Assembly: GCA_018817245.1 (NCBI GenBank)
Contig: JAHIUG010000077.1
Location: 1-21,754, forward strand
DNA from: Patescibacteria group bacterium
GTDB lineage: Bacteria; Patescibacteriota; Patescibacteriia; 2-12-FULL-60-25
DNA: 21,754 nucleotides
Direction of reading: 5' to 3'
The notes under the pieces are model-generated. The model was not told where the DNA came from. It was given only the letters and a program-made list of their open reading frames with translations, and made no database searches. Position 1 is the first letter of the stretch. Every line of letters starts with the position of its first letter. Positions 20,796 through 21,754 of this stretch are shown here, one piece after another. The position numbers were made by a program, and so were the translations under genes.

Positions 20796-21479
20796 ATGAA
20801 AGACTTTCACTTGGATCTTGAAGACAAAAACAGCGTGCTGGATTTTTTGGTGCAGGCCGGCTTTTACGCTAATAAAAAAGACAAGGCTATAGCTAAAGAC
20901 CTGGTTGATATGTGTGAATCAGATGAGCGTATTTCCAATGAAAAAATAGCCCATGTAGCCCGAGAATTAGCCATTTCCACTTGGCCGGCTCGTAGTGCGG
21001 TCAATTATTTTTTTAAGAAAAAAGCAGCAGGAGATGAGTGGATCAAAGTAACTGAGATGGTGCGTCCGGCTACTGCTACGCTCATGCATCGTTTCAGGAA
21101 AGGAGCGGGCGCGAGAACGTTAGACTCTCTATTAGAACATCCGGATATCGGTGATTCGTTTGGTGATAAGGAGATCTTGGAAATTCAAGAAGTGCGAAAG
21201 AATGTTCGTAAAGACTTTTGGGACAAGGAAAAATCAACAATCAAGGAGCTCGTCAAAGAGCAAACTAAAGACTTGGAAGAATACAAAAAACGCTTTGAGA
21301 AATTACGTGAATTAGCTACAGTTTTTGAGCCGGTCATTCAAGATGAGGTTTATTCCAAGCTGCGACATTTTGAAGATCGCGTGTTATTTAAATTGGAATT
21401 AGTGTCTTTGGAGATTTTGGATGAGGAGATCTTGTATTACACAGAGCAAAAAGAAATTCCACCAGAACGATGGGGATAG
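20796..21479 (+). CDS. Helical protein of unknown function
   Basis: A 227-residue soluble protein, mostly alpha-helical and strongly charged. The first 75 or so residues (DKAIAKDLVDMCESDERISN and on) look like a compact helical domain resembling a winged-helix or DNA-binding module, but no motif is decisive. Residues about 130-190 (KEQTKDLEEYKKRFEKLREL) have coiled-coil character. There is no signal peptide or membrane segment. I do not recognise the family. The ATG at 20796 has no SD site and fits a near-leaderless transcript. The stop is followed 3 bases later by the arm of a long hairpin that may terminate transcription. It diverges from the giant RNA. Confidence 0.8.
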   Translation: MKDFHLDLEDKNSVLDFLVQAGFYANKKDKAIAKDLVDMCESDERISNEKIAHVARELAISTWPARSAVNYFFKKKAAGDEWIKVTEMVRPATATLMHRFRKGAGARTLDSLLEHPDIGDSFGDKEILEIQEVRKNVRKDFWDKEKSTIKELVKEQTKDLEEYKKRFEKLRELATVFEPVIQDEVYSKLRHFEDRVLFKLELVSLEILDEEILYYTEQKEIPPERWG

Positions 21480-21482
21480 GGG

Positions 21483-21590
21483 CCAAAGAAAAACAGTACT
21501 TACATTTTATGCTGCGGAACTCGACTGTCGTGATTTAATAAGTGCTCGAGCAGTCCTCGCTATAAAATATAAATACTGTTTTTCTTTTGG
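21483..21590. repeat. Long near-perfect hairpin or inverted repeat
   Basis: The arm at 21483-21510 (starting CCAAAGAAAAACAGTA) pairs with 21562-21590 over about 27 positions with one bulge. An inner stem pairs GACTG..TCG with CGA.CAGTC. The two arm mismatches become G-U pairs if transcribed from the minus strand, favouring a minus-strand RNA. It may be a terminator between convergent genes, an insertion-sequence end or a miniature inverted-repeat element. Confidence 0.7.
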
Positions 21591-21634
21591 AAATTGAGAT
21601 TAGGAATTATTTAGGCTCTAGACTAGCAAACTCA

Positions 21635-21754
21635 CTAATTTAAGTACCATTTTATAATATGCCATAGTTCTCGCTCGAGGTCATCAGCTTCACGACTGTA
21701 TCGCCATTCGGATTCCTTGAGATGAAGATCGAAGTAGCGCTTCACCCCGTTGAA
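21635..21754 (-). CDS. C-terminal end of an IS1595/ISXO2-like transposase (cut by window edge)
   Basis: The last 39 residues of a protein entering from beyond the window, ending at a TAG (21635-21637). FNGVKRYFDLHLKESEWRYS resembles the C-terminal DDE-region end of ISXO2-like transposases, where an F-x-x-HLKExEWR-like segment follows the catalytic glutamate. The resemblance is from memory and covers only a short piece. The stop is 45 bases from the long hairpin at 21483-21590, which may belong to the element's end. Whether the transposase is intact cannot be judged. Confidence 0.6.
   Translation of the reverse strand, partial: FNGVKRYFDLHLKESEWRYSREADDLERELWHIIKWYLN

Noticed and set aside
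21483..21590. Long hairpin as an integron attC site
   Set aside because: No GTTRRRY core site, and no integrase or cassette array is visible.
1..21754. CRISPR array
   Set aside because: No regularly spaced direct repeats of 23-47 bases were found anywhere in the window.

Overview
The window looks like a chromosome segment from a small-genome bacterium of the Candidate Phyla Radiation (Patescibacteria). This placement is inferred from gene style, not from a marker search. The clues are moderately AT-rich DNA, short S1 and S16 operons with lysine/glutamate-rich tails, most genes lacking a Shine-Dalgarno (SD) site, several genes whose -10 box sits right at the start codon, dispersed GTCATTCTGAGCG-type inverted repeats, and housekeeping genes mixed with unrecognised ones. 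Promoters are unusually legible: seven or more sites show a TTGACA-like -35, a spacer of exactly 17 bases and a TATAAT-like -10.

Layout. 1-3.45 kb (+): the end of an unknown gene, glutamate dehydrogenase, ribosomal protein S16, the KH-domain protein KhpA, a cluster of dispersed inverted repeats, and TrmD; rimM and rplS, often found in this cluster, are absent here. 3.4-7.3 kb (-): a P2-type cation ATPase, orotidine-5'-phosphate decarboxylase (PyrF) and tRNA-Glu(UUC). 7.3-9.3 kb: an accessory-looking stretch with two paralogous zinc-ribbon proteins, a TIM-barrel-like protein and a GC-rich mini-lipoprotein. Four genes between 7.0 and 9.3 kb carry strong SD sites, unlike the rest, and two promoters share a 23-bp palindromic element. 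9.4-12.5 kb (+): tsaD, tsaE and a protein-kinase-like gene in one apparent operon, suggesting tRNA t6A synthesis with an added kinase fold. 12.6-19.0 kb (-): a small protein, PilB, a multipass membrane protein, FtsH and ribosomal protein S1. 20.8-21.75 kb: an unknown helical protein, a long near-perfect hairpin, and the C-terminal end of an IS1595/ISXO2-like transposase cut by the window edge.

The most notable feature lies between rpsA and the 20.8-kb gene. About 1.4 kb has no credible ORF, but on the minus strand it has a near-consensus promoter at 20552-20580 and an intrinsic terminator at 19162-19191. In between are many perfect hairpins, UUCG and GCAA (GNRA) tetraloops, a 14-nt self-complementary palindrome and a crossing pair of 8- and 7-bp helices (a pseudoknot). 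I interpret it as a giant structured noncoding RNA of about 1.38 kb. I could not match it to rRNA, RNase P RNA, tmRNA or the known ornate large RNAs from memory, so it is the best candidate for an undescribed system here.
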